NCBI GenBank assembly: GCA_017519185.1
Contig: JAFWSX010000018.1
Location: forward strand, 1 to 64,000
Direction of reading: 5' to 3'
Source: Bacteroidales bacterium
GTDB lineage: Bacteria > Bacteroidota > Bacteroidia > Bacteroidales > UBA932
Length of the DNA: 64,000 nt
Within the stretch, counting starts at the first letter, position 1, and each line of letters opens with the position of its first letter. The notes beneath the pieces were generated by a model. The model worked only from the letters and a program-made list of their open reading frames with translations. It was not told the DNA's origin and searched no databases. This document shows positions 18,760-26,931 of this stretch, piece after piece. The translations under genes and the position numbers were made by a program.

Positions 18760-19703
18760 TCGTCCCCTCCTTCTTCTTCAAGCTGCGACACGTAGGTCGA
18801 ATTGACGAACTGGACTGCATCCGGAATCGTCTCCTCGTTCTCCTCGGCGGAAGCTTCGTATTTCGCGAACTTCACGAGGTCGGCACGGCCGAACAACTTT
18901 TCAATCTTATCGAAAGTATTCTCTTCGATATCCTGTTTCTTCAAGTCTTCCAGCATCTCGCCTGAAGGCCGCTCCATCGTCACGATTCCGAACCTCTCGG
19001 AGATATAATATCTCAAGGTGTCCGTAACGGCGGTGTAGAACTGCTTCTGCTTGTTGTTCTGCCACAGTTTCTGCTTGCGGATCTTCTCGAGGTCGCGCAG
19101 TGCCACGATGTGGGCCGGATCTTTCTGCACCGGCTTTCCGAACAGCGTCAGGTTGTTGCGGCGCGCATTCACCAGCCTTATGATAAGATATACCAGGGCG
19201 GCAATAAGCAGCGCCAGCAGCAGCCAGGGCAGAATCTCCTTGAATGTCACAGGATAGCCTATCTGACCCTTTATGTCCTTGATCTCATAGGTGGCAGTAT
19301 CTATGGGAATGGTGTTGACGTAGAGTTCGGGACCCTTGTAGAGCAGGGAATCAATTTCGCCCCTTGAATTCTGGATGAGCGCCAGCATCGGTGGCAGGAC
19401 ATAGCTGCCGCTGTCGAAGCTGGTTATGGTCAAATGGGCCTGGATGTCAATCTTTCCTTTCTTGACTGACAGAGTGTCGACGGTCATTCCCTTGATCGTC
19501 TCCACGCCGGGGACGAGCTGCTCGCTCTGCGCGGCGATCAGGAAACCCTCCCCCTCGTTCATCTGCAGGTCGAGAATCAGTTCGACCTGGTCGCCGATGA
19601 GGATGGAGTCCCTGCTGAGACGGGAAAAACGGGTGGTGTCGACCTGGGCCGACGCCACTGTAGTTATCATCAATATCGCAATAAACAGCAATCCTTTCTT
19701 CAT
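18756..19703 (-). CDS. Bat-operon membrane protein with periplasmic beta domain
   Basis: A 315-aa protein always found, in related operons, between the DUF58 and BatA genes. It has a signal peptide ending ASA-Q (residue 19), an N-terminal beta-rich domain reminiscent of the BatD Ig-like domains (SRDSILIGDQVELILDL), one membrane helix near residues 158-180 (LPWLLLALLIAALVYLII) and a cytoplasmic helical tail with many charged residues. No catalytic motif seen. It follows the DUF58 gene by 1 bp. Function unknown beyond operon membership. Confidence 0.7.
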   Translation of the reverse strand: MKKGLLFIAILMITTVASAQVDTTRFSRLSRDSILIGDQVELILDLQMNEGEGFLIAAQSEQLVPGVETIKGMTVDTLSVKKGKIDIQAHLTITSFDSGSYVLPPMLALIQNSRGEIDSLLYKGPELYVNTIPIDTATYEIKDIKGQIGYPVTFKEILPWLLLALLIAALVYLIIRLVNARRNNLTLFGKPVQKDPAHIVALRDLEKIRKQKLWQNNKQKQFYTAVTDTLRYYISERFGIVTMERPSGEMLEDLKKQDIEENTFDKIEKLFGRADLVKFAKYEASAEENEETIPDAVQFVNSTYVSQLEEEGGDE

Positions 19704-19704
19704 A

Positions 19705-20589
19705 TCAAGCCCTGTGTTTGAATAACGATATCAGTTGTTTCACATAATCCTGGTCGGTGGCGATGTCGACGGAGTCAACGCGGTAACGGCGGAGAACCTG
19801 GCGTGTCTTGTCCTGCACATCGGCATTCCATTTCCTGTAGGACTCGCGCATAGCCTTTGAAGAGGTGTCCACCCACATCTGCCTGCCGGTCTCAGCATCC
19901 TTCACGTTGATCAGACCTACTGACGGCAGCTCGCGCTCGCGATGGTCATAGATGTTGACTACCGAGATGTCGTGCCTGTCGGCAGCGACTTTAAGCGCAT
20001 CCTCGTAACGGGGATTGCAGTCGGCATCGACGTCGATCATATCGGAAAGCAGGAATGCGGTGCACTTCTTCTTGATGGCGTTGGTGAGGAACTCCAGCGC
20101 GGCGGCTATGTCCGTGCCTTTCTCCTCCGGCTCGAACTCCACAAGCTCCCTGATGATGTGGAGCAGGTGGCTGCGGCCCTTCTTGGGTGGGATGAACTTC
20201 TCAACCTTGCTGCTGAAGAACAGGGCGCCGACCTTGTCGTTGTTGATGGAAGCAGAGAACGAAAGGACAGCCGCAACTTCGGCCATCAGATCCTTCTTGA
20301 GCTGGGTGGTGGAGCCGAAGAAACGGGAACCGCTCACATCGATGAGCAGCACCACCGTCAGCTCCCTCTCCTCCTCGAATATCTTGACATACGGCGCATT
20401 GTACCTGGCCGTTACGTTCCAGTCCATATTGCGCACGTCGTCGCCGTACTGGTATTCGCGAACCTCGCTGAAGGCCATACCGCGTCCCTTGAAGGCGCTG
20501 TGGTACTCGCCCGCAAATATCTGGTGCGACAGGGACTTCGTCTTGATCTCTATCTTCCGGACCTTCTTGAGTAATTCTGTTGAATCCAT
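19705..20589 (-). CDS. DUF58 / vWA-like protein of the MoxR operon
   Basis: A 294-aa cytoplasmic protein. The DUF58 signature REYQYGDDVRNMDWNVTAR sits near residues 42-60, and LIDVSGS near residue 84 gives a partial MIDAS motif of a vWA-like fold. DUF58 proteins accompany MoxR ATPases, probably as adaptor or substrate. The start overlaps the moxR stop by one base, giving translational coupling. Start ATG 20589. Confidence 0.85.
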   Translation of the reverse strand: MDSTELLKKVRKIEIKTKSLSHQIFAGEYHSAFKGRGMAFSEVREYQYGDDVRNMDWNVTARYNAPYVKIFEEERELTVVLLIDVSGSRFFGSTTQLKKDLMAEVAAVLSFSASINNDKVGALFFSSKVEKFIPPKKGRSHLLHIIRELVEFEPEEKGTDIAAALEFLTNAIKKKCTAFLLSDMIDVDADCNPRYEDALKVAADRHDISVVNIYDHRERELPSVGLINVKDAETGRQMWVDTSSKAMRESYRKWNADVQDKTRQVLRRYRVDSVDIATDQDYVKQLISLFKHRA

Positions 20590-21581
20590 TACGGAACTTC
20601 TACTGCATTAAGTATATCAGTTATAATCTGTTCTGAAGTGACATTCTCTGCCTCTGCCTCATAGGTGAGACCGATACGGTGGCGGAGCACATCGTAGCAT
20701 ACGGCCCTGACGTCCTCGGGGATCACATAGCCGCGGCGATGGATGAATGCGTAGGCCTTCGCGGCGAGCGACAGGCTGATGCTTGCCCTCGGCGAACCGC
20801 CGAACGATATCATGCTGGTGAGTTTCGACAGGCCGTAGTCGGCAGGATTACGGGTGGCGAACACTATGTCAACTATGTATTTCTCGATCTTCTCGTCCAT
20901 ATAGACGTCACGGACAACCTTCCTTGCGCGCATTATGTCGTCGGTCTTGAGGACTGTGGACGGACGCGGGAATTCGCCGGCGTTGTTCATACGGATGATC
21001 TGCTTCTCTTCTTCCATGCCGGGATAGCCTACTACGACCTTCAGCATGAAACGGTCGACCTGGGCCTCGGGAAGCGGATAGGTTCCTTCCTGTTCGATGG
21101 GGTTCTGTGTAGCCATTACGAGGAAGGGTTCAGGAAGCCTGAAGGTTTCCTCACCGATGGTCACCTGACGCTCCTGCATAGCCTCGAGCAGCGCGCTCTG
21201 GACCTTTGCCGGGCTACGGTTGATTTCATCGGCAAGCACGAAGTTGGCGAACACCGGACCTTTCTTTATCTGGAACTGCTCCGTCTTCTGGCTGTAGATC
21301 AGAGTACCGATGACGTCGGCCGGAAGCAGGTCGGGAGTGAACTGAATACGGCTGAACTGAGCATCCATTATCTGAGCCAAAGTGTTGATGGCTAAAGTCT
21401 TTGCCAGACCGGGGACTCCTTCGAGAAGGATATGGCCGTCGGCCAGCAGTCCGATGAGCAGATTCTCCACCAGATTCTTCTGGCCGACGATCACCTTGCC
21501 CATCTCCATACGGATGACATCCACGAAAGCGCTCTCCTGCTGGATACGGTCGTTAAGTTCTTTGATATTTACACTGTCCAT
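20589..21581 (-). CDS. MoxR-family AAA+ ATPase
   Basis: A 330-aa AAA+ ATPase, first gene of the operon. Walker A is GVPGLAKT near residue 55, Walker B is VLADEINRS near residue 115, and the sensor-1 ATQNP motif follows at about 160. Length is typical. MoxR ATPases act as chaperone-like remodellers that mature vWA-protein complexes; here the likely clients are the downstream DUF58 and Bat proteins. It is divergent from truA with about 70 bp between the starts. Confidence 0.9.
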   Translation of the reverse strand: MDSVNIKELNDRIQQESAFVDVIRMEMGKVIVGQKNLVENLLIGLLADGHILLEGVPGLAKTLAINTLAQIMDAQFSRIQFTPDLLPADVIGTLIYSQKTEQFQIKKGPVFANFVLADEINRSPAKVQSALLEAMQERQVTIGEETFRLPEPFLVMATQNPIEQEGTYPLPEAQVDRFMLKVVVGYPGMEEEKQIIRMNNAGEFPRPSTVLKTDDIMRARKVVRDVYMDEKIEKYIVDIVFATRNPADYGLSKLTSMISFGGSPRASISLSLAAKAYAFIHRRGYVIPEDVRAVCYDVLRHRIGLTYEAEAENVTSEQIITDILNAVEVP

Positions 21582-21597
21582 ATTGTAAAAATGTTTG

Positions 21598-21605
21598 TAT
21601 TTTTG
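21598..21605 (+). promoter_or_regulatory. Candidate promoter -7 element of truA
   Basis: TATTTTTG matches the Bacteroidetes -7 consensus TAnnTTTG. It lies about 49 bp before the truA start. No well-spaced -33 TTTG is present, so the call is tentative. Confidence 0.4.
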
Positions 21606-21653
21606 TGTGATTAAGCGTCAAAATTACTCATTTTCTTTCAATGTAAGGCATCA

Positions 21654-22406
21654 ATGAGGCTTTTCGTTTCTCTGGCATACGACGGCGCCAATTACGCCGG
21701 ATGGCAAAGACAGGACAATGCGCTGAGCGTTCAGCAAGTCCTCGAAGATGCATTCTCCACTGTTCTCTCAGAAAAGATTTCTGTGACCGGCGCAGGACGC
21801 ACCGATGCGGGAGTCAGCGCGAGCTGTTTTTATGCCCATTTTGACACTGACATTGAAATCAAAGAGCCGAAGACGCTTTTATACAAATTAAATGCCATCA
21901 CCCCTGCTGACATCGTCATTAATTTTCTGTGCAGGGTGGCTGACGACGCCCACGCCCGCTTCGATGCAACCAGCCGCAGCTACAGCTACCGTCTCCATAC
22001 AGTGAAAGACCCGTTCGCACATATGTCTACCTACTGCAAGTTCGACCTGGATATGGATGCGATGAACGAAGCGGCCGGCTATCTCATCGGCGAGCAGGAC
22101 TTCTCCGCACTGGAAAAGACAGGCGGCAGCAATGCCACTTCGATATGCAGGGTGACACGTGCAGCCTGGCAGAGGACGGCACCCTGCCATTATGTCTTCC
22201 ATATTACTGCCAACCGTTTCCTCCGCAATATGGTGAGGGCTGCCGTTGGCACGCTTTTGGAGGTGGGTAGACACCGTCAGACTCCCGAGTGGGTTGCCGA
22301 GGTTCTCGCGGGGCGCGACCGCTGCTCTGCAGGCCAGAGCGCACCGGCAGTCGGGCTTGCACTGACAGACATAACATATCCATATCCTCTGATACCATTG
22401 AAATAA
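21654..22406 (+). CDS. truA: tRNA pseudouridine synthase A
   Basis: A 250-aa enzyme that isomerises uridines 38-40 in the anticodon arm of tRNAs. The catalytic motif GAGRTDAGVSA is at residues 46-56 with Asp51 as nucleophile. Near the C terminus RNMVRAAVGTLLEVG is the second conserved family motif. The N-terminal RLFVSLAYDGANYAGWQRQ is also canonical. Length is standard. It begins the plus-strand group that continues with ExbB 18 bp downstream, although functional linkage to that module is unlikely. Confidence 0.95.
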   Translation: MRLFVSLAYDGANYAGWQRQDNALSVQQVLEDAFSTVLSEKISVTGAGRTDAGVSASCFYAHFDTDIEIKEPKTLLYKLNAITPADIVINFLCRVADDAHARFDATSRSYSYRLHTVKDPFAHMSTYCKFDLDMDAMNEAAGYLIGEQDFSALEKTGGSNATSICRVTRAAWQRTAPCHYVFHITANRFLRNMVRAAVGTLLEVGRHRQTPEWVAEVLAGRDRCSAGQSAPAVGLALTDITYPYPLIPLK

Positions 22407-22424
22407 TCAAAAACTAACAACAAT

Positions 22425-23156
22425 ATGCTTTTTACATTACTCCAATCCTCATCTGACGTTACAGCCGCTGCAGTCAGCGGAGCCCAGGAAGAGCTTTCGC
22501 TGTCACTTCTTTCCCTCGCGGCCAAAGGTGGCTGGCTGATGATAGTGCTTGCAATCCTGTCAATCATCGCCATCTACATCTTCGCAGAACGTCTGTTCGC
22601 CATCAACTACGCAGGCAAGATCGACAAGAATTTCACCAAGGACATCACTGACTACATCCTCGAAGGAAAGAAGAAATCTGCCCTGGCGCTCTGCAAGAAA
22701 ACCGACTCCCCCATCTCACGTATGGTGGAGAAAGGCATCGAGAGGATAGGCATGCCGCTGGCTGACATCCAGACCGCAGTAGAGAACGTCGGCAACATCG
22801 AAGTTGCGAAGCTCGAGAAAGGACTTCCGCTGCTGGCCACCATCGCCGGTGGTGCTCCGATGATCGGATTCCTCGGCACCGTGATGGGTATGGTCCAGGC
22901 TTTCTTCAATATGTCGAATGCCGGCAACAACATTGACATCACACTCCTGTCAGGCGGTATCTACACTGCGATGATCACCACCGTCGGCGGTCTGTTCGTC
23001 GGTATCCTCGCCTACTTCGGATACAACTACCTCACCTCACGAGTTTCTGACGTAGTGTTCAAGATGGAAAACACCACCATCGAATTTATGGACGCCATCA
23101 ACCAGAAGGGCGATACCGTCATCGAGGAATCTTCTACACTTGACTTAGCTGAATAG
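22425..23156 (+). CDS. exbB: MotA/TolQ/ExbB proton channel protein
   Basis: A 243-aa inner-membrane protein with three predicted helices: about residues 28-52, 130-155 and 178-200. The segment GLPLLATIAGGAPMIGFLGTVMGM is the hallmark of the ExbB/TolQ family. It should form the proton-conducting core with ExbD. It is followed after 4 bp by exbD and then by a TonB-like gene, so the three make a complete energy-transducing module for outer-membrane transport. Confidence 0.93.
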   Translation: MLFTLLQSSSDVTAAAVSGAQEELSLSLLSLAAKGGWLMIVLAILSIIAIYIFAERLFAINYAGKIDKNFTKDITDYILEGKKKSALALCKKTDSPISRMVEKGIERIGMPLADIQTAVENVGNIEVAKLEKGLPLLATIAGGAPMIGFLGTVMGMVQAFFNMSNAGNNIDITLLSGGIYTAMITTVGGLFVGILAYFGYNYLTSRVSDVVFKMENTTIEFMDAINQKGDTVIEESSTLDLAE

Positions 23157-23160
23157 TGTC

Positions 23161-23574
23161 ATGGCAATAAAACGCAAAACCAAAGTTGACAGTTCGTTCT
23201 CGATGTCGTCTATGACCGACATCGTGTTCCTGCTGCTCATCTTCTTCCTTGTAACGTCGACGTTGATCAACCCCAACGCCCTCAAGCTCCTGCTCCCCAA
23301 GAGCACGGGCCAGGTTTCCGCAAAGGCAACGGTCAGCGTTTCGATCAAGCACTATCCTCAGCTCAACACAGTCACCTACCACATCAACGGCAATCCCGAT
23401 CCGGTGGCTTTCGATGAGATTGAAGGCATCATAGAGCCGCTCCTCGCCGACCAGGACGAACCCACGTTCTCAATCTATGCCGATGAGACAGTCCCCGTCA
23501 AGGAAGTAGTGGCCCTGATGAACATAGCAAAGAGAAACAACTACAAGGTCATAATGGCCACATCCCCGGAATAG
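23161..23574 (+). CDS. exbD: ExbD/TolR biopolymer transport protein
   Basis: A 137-aa protein with one N-terminal membrane helix after a short cytoplasmic tail. SSMTDIVFLLLIFFLVTS contains the conserved proton-binding Asp (Asp20). The rest is a periplasmic domain of normal size. It acts with ExbB to couple the proton gradient to the TonB-like protein encoded next. Confidence 0.93.
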   Translation: MAIKRKTKVDSSFSMSSMTDIVFLLLIFFLVTSTLINPNALKLLLPKSTGQVSAKATVSVSIKHYPQLNTVTYHINGNPDPVAFDEIEGIIEPLLADQDEPTFSIYADETVPVKEVVALMNIAKRNNYKVIMATSPE

Positions 23575-23595
23575 GATGTGCAACGATAAGCAGCG

Positions 23596-24360
23596 ATGAA
23601 CCCTACCACCAGATCAAAGCCAATCGGAATAGTATCCACGATACTGTTCAACGGACTGCTTGTGCTCGGCGGATCCATCGCAGGCCTTCCCTACCTCTAT
23701 CCCCCGCCGCCTGAACTGACCACAGTTATAGAGTTCGAGCCGATGGAGGAACTCGAGGAACAGCGGATAGAGATGGGAGCTGACGTGCAGCCCCGCAGCG
23801 AGAATGCCGATCCGACCCAGGATGTAAGGCTGGTCCAGAATTCACAGGCTCCCATTCAGGGCACAAGGGCCAATGAATCCCGCGAAACTACTGTGGGCAC
23901 CGAGGGTGACGTGGAAGTTCCGGAACCCGAAAGAGACCACGAGATAGACCAGAGGGCCCTTTTCCCTTCTGCCGACAATAGCGACAAGGACACTCTTGCC
24001 GCCCAGGTGGCTGACCGTGTGACTGACGCTCTCAATCCGGGACACGCCCAGGGCAACACCCGCGTCGGCAATCCCGAGGGAGAGCCTTCTGCCAAACTTG
24101 AGGGACGCAGCGTTGAGGGAAGCCTGCCCTCTCCGGTCAAAGACAATATTCAGAAACAAGGTGTCGTCGTTGTCAGGATCTATGTGAACCGCGAAGGTAC
24201 CGTAACTTCTGCCGTAGCCGGCGAACAGGGCACGACCGTGACCGACAAGACGCTATGGGACAATGCCGTGGCTGCCGCAAAGAAGGCCAAGTTCAATGTT
24301 TCGCGCAATGCTCCCGAATCGCAGCGCGGCACTATCACATACGTTTTCAATCTCCGTTAA
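23596..24360 (+). CDS. TonB-like energy transducer
   Basis: A 254-aa protein with a single N-terminal membrane helix (about 8-32) followed by PPPPEL, a long acidic, Pro/Glu-rich periplasmic spacer, and a C-terminal domain ending TITYVFNLR, which is the TonB-type fold (VVVRIYVNREGTV at about 188). It lies 21 bp after exbD. It probably carries energy to outer-membrane receptors, perhaps of the SusC type, although none is in this window. Start ATG 23596. Confidence 0.82.
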   Translation: MNPTTRSKPIGIVSTILFNGLLVLGGSIAGLPYLYPPPPELTTVIEFEPMEELEEQRIEMGADVQPRSENADPTQDVRLVQNSQAPIQGTRANESRETTVGTEGDVEVPEPERDHEIDQRALFPSADNSDKDTLAAQVADRVTDALNPGHAQGNTRVGNPEGEPSAKLEGRSVEGSLPSPVKDNIQKQGVVVVRIYVNREGTVTSAVAGEQGTTVTDKTLWDNAVAAAKKAKFNVSRNAPESQRGTITYVFNLR

Positions 24361-24363
24361 TTT

Positions 24364-25176
24364 ATGATCAGGAAATTACTTGTCATCCTTTCTGCAGTGC
24401 TCGTCCTGGCATCCTGCGGGAAGAAACAGTATGATGTATATCTGTTCATCGGCCAGTCCAATATGGCAGGACGCGGCGAGGTTCTGCCCGAAGATACCGT
24501 AGCCATTCCCCACGCTTTCATCCTCGACGGCAACGACGAGATTGTCCCTGCCAGGGCACCGCTGAATCTCTTCTCCACCATCCGCAAGAGAGTGGGAATG
24601 CAGAAGATCAATCCTGCCTACAACTTTGCAAAGATAATTGCCGGCACGTCCGGGAACGATATGCTGATGGTGGTCAATGCCCGTGGCGGCAGCGCCCTTG
24701 ACCAGTGGCTCAAGGATGCGCCCATCGACACTTTCAGCGCCGCCGAGACCGACGACCCCGAGTTGTACGGCAAGCCGATACCCCAGTTATACTCCGAAGC
24801 CGTCAGGCGTGCCCGCATCGCGATGCAGCACGGAGAGCTTAAGGCCATTCTGTGGCATCAGGGCTGCAGTGACTCAGGTTACCGCGACGTGATGAGCTAT
24901 ATGGACAAGCTGGAAGATTTCGTAGCTGACCTGCGCAGCGACCTTGGGGTTGGCGAAGAGGTGCCTTTCATTGCGGGAGAACTCCCCTATTTCTTCTCAG
25001 GCTCGAGATTCTTCAATCCGATGATCCGTACCATCGAGGAGCACGTTCCGAACAGTGCCTGGGTTAGCGCAGAAGGCTGCCCCGGCAATGCGGACAGTCT
25101 GCATTTTAGCCGCGAGGGCCAGATGATTCTCGGTCAGCGCTACGCCGAGAAGTATCTCTCACTTTCCAGACAGTAA
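24364..25176 (+). CDS. SASA-family carbohydrate esterase (lipoprotein)
   Basis: A 270-aa protein with lipobox VLASC (Cys18). FIGQSNMAGRGE near residue 29 carries the catalytic Ser of the sialate O-acetylesterase/CE6-like SGNH fold, WHQGCSD near residue 163 corresponds to the conserved block with the oxyanion residue, and DSLHFSREG near residue 243 gives the Asp and His. It probably removes acetyl groups from polysaccharides such as xylan at the cell envelope. It starts 3 bp after the TonB gene. The nearby GH43 and CE15 genes make hemicellulose a plausible substrate. Confidence 0.85.
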   Translation: MIRKLLVILSAVLVLASCGKKQYDVYLFIGQSNMAGRGEVLPEDTVAIPHAFILDGNDEIVPARAPLNLFSTIRKRVGMQKINPAYNFAKIIAGTSGNDMLMVVNARGGSALDQWLKDAPIDTFSAAETDDPELYGKPIPQLYSEAVRRARIAMQHGELKAILWHQGCSDSGYRDVMSYMDKLEDFVADLRSDLGVGEEVPFIAGELPYFFSGSRFFNPMIRTIEEHVPNSAWVSAEGCPGNADSLHFSREGQMILGQRYAEKYLSLSRQ

Positions 25177-25308
25177 CACTTTACACTTTCTGAATTTGCA
25201 TTTCGGACCGACGCTTCGCGTCTCCTTCCCACGCTGCGCGTGGGCCCCTCCCTCTATCGTCCGAGGGTGGACAGGGTCCTCAATCACAAATTCAGAAAGA
25301 TGAAAGTG
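25177..25308. repeat. Palindromic intergenic element
   Basis: About 22-bp imperfect inverted repeats at 25177-25198 and 25287-25308 (inner part CTTTCTGAATTTG / CAAATTCAGAAAG perfect) enclose 88 bp of GC-rich DNA. Inside are two small hairpins, GACGC-TTC-GCGTC near 25211 and CCCACGC-TGC-GCGTGGG near 25230. It fills the gap between the convergent SASA and lnt genes, so it may act as a two-way terminator or be a MITE-like element. It does not match the other repeat family. Confidence 0.65.
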
Positions 25309-25327
25309 AATAGCTCTGGATAAAATG

Positions 25328-26929
25328 CTATTTCTTCTTCCGGGGCGATACGATAAGACGTACGATCCAGGAGGCGAAGAGCAGCAGGAAGACGAAGCAG
25401 GAAATGCGACCTATGATGTCGCCGTTGGTGACGTAGAAAGTCAGCTTGTCATTGATGTGGACGTCGCCCTTGATGGCGACGGGCTCCCACCAGCCGGTGC
25501 GCTGCAGCACCTCTCCTCTCTGGTCGATGAAGCCTGTGATGCCGGTATTGGCCACGTGCACCACATCCCTGCGGGTCTCGATAGCCCTGAGCTGGGCATA
25601 TCTGAAGTGCTGCCTGTAGCCGGGAGTATCACCCCACCAGCCGTCGTTGGTTATAACCGCCACGAACCCGGCACCGAGCTTTGCATTCTGACGGTAATAG
25701 TCTCCGTAGACCGATTCGTAGCAGATCATTGCACCGACTCCCAGACCGTCACGGCCGTGCAGTATCGACAGCTCGTCCTGGCGGGCATAGCTTCCCCAGG
25801 CACCGCCAAATGCAGCCATGATCTTGCCGAGGAAGCCAAGATATTTCTCGTAGGGAATAATCTCCGTTCCGGGCACGAGCTTGCTCTTGTGATACATATT
25901 CAGGATGCCGGTGGTGTCGATCATCATCGCCGTGTTGAAACCGTCGTACCAATAGTCTCCGACAGGGCGCGCGGCCGGGCTGCCGTCAGCCTTGTGGCGG
26001 TAGATGCGGTAGGCAACGGAACCGAGCAGAAAGTCGGCGTTCGGATGACGGCGCAGGAACTGCTGCACGTGCTGGTATGTCACGTTGTTCTCCGGATGGT
26101 CGAGGTCGAAATCGAAGGTGAAAGTTTCGGGAGTGATGACATAGCGGGTCCTGTCGCTCATCAGAGGCTCGGCTAGGGCGACCAGAATGCTGTCCTGGAC
26201 ATTCTGGTCGAGCCCGCCGTGTTTCTCGTGATAAGCATCGATGTTGGGCTGTATGGCAACCACTTCAACGGCTTTGCCCTTCTCTTCAAGATTGTCGAAT
26301 ATGACTGCCGAAATGACCGGAGGAACGATGAGAAGCAGCGCAGTGCTGAAGGCAAGGGCTGCCTTCACCTTCAGGGTATACAGTCCACGATTCGCAGAAC
26401 GGATGACTTGATAGAGGAAGGTGCTTGTCAGAAGGATCCACAGCGAACCTCCGAGGAAGCCGGTATATTCATACCATTGCACGGCCCTCGGCATCGTGGC
26501 GAATGACTCGCCGAGAATCAGCCAGGGCCAGGATATCTCCACATTCTGGTAGACCCTCTCCCACGCTATCCACGCAGCGATGAAGAAGATGTATGGCAGC
26601 GCTCCGGTGAAACGTTTCTTGAACTTGCGGAACAGCCAGAAGATGAAGAACATCTGCAGGGCGTTCAGCACGATGGCAGCAATCGCTCCGGCCGGAGACA
26701 CCCACCATATCCAGAATGTGGTGGCTATGTTGAACAGCAGAAACGGAATATATGTCAGCCAATTCTGGTGCTTCACCCCGTTCTCCTCCAGCAGGTCTGC
26801 CAGAGCGAACAGAGGCACGAAAGCCACCAGGCCCAGGACCGCTGAGTGCGGAACCAGATAAGGCACCGACATCAGCACCGTGAACAGCAGGATATATACC
26901 CACATCCTGAGCCTGACTGACTTGCTCAT
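25328..26929 (-). CDS. lnt: Apolipoprotein N-acyltransferase
   Basis: A 533-aa inner-membrane enzyme that adds the third acyl chain to lipoproteins. Five to seven hydrophobic segments in residues 1-230 precede a nitrilase-like domain. The catalytic triad is visible: Glu in PETFTF (about 270), Lys in YHKSKLVPG (about 345) and Cys in AMICYES (about 398). A last membrane helix is near residues 505-525. It begins 2 bp after the GH43 stop, so it is cotranscribed with it, probably without a functional link. Confidence 0.92.
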   Translation of the reverse strand: MSKSVRLRMWVYILLFTVLMSVPYLVPHSAVLGLVAFVPLFALADLLEENGVKHQNWLTYIPFLLFNIATTFWIWWVSPAGAIAAIVLNALQMFFIFWLFRKFKKRFTGALPYIFFIAAWIAWERVYQNVEISWPWLILGESFATMPRAVQWYEYTGFLGGSLWILLTSTFLYQVIRSANRGLYTLKVKAALAFSTALLLIVPPVISAVIFDNLEEKGKAVEVVAIQPNIDAYHEKHGGLDQNVQDSILVALAEPLMSDRTRYVITPETFTFDFDLDHPENNVTYQHVQQFLRRHPNADFLLGSVAYRIYRHKADGSPAARPVGDYWYDGFNTAMMIDTTGILNMYHKSKLVPGTEIIPYEKYLGFLGKIMAAFGGAWGSYARQDELSILHGRDGLGVGAMICYESVYGDYYRQNAKLGAGFVAVITNDGWWGDTPGYRQHFRYAQLRAIETRRDVVHVANTGITGFIDQRGEVLQRTGWWEPVAIKGDVHINDKLTFYVTNGDIIGRISCFVFLLLFASWIVRLIVSPRKKK

Positions 26930-26931
26930 TC

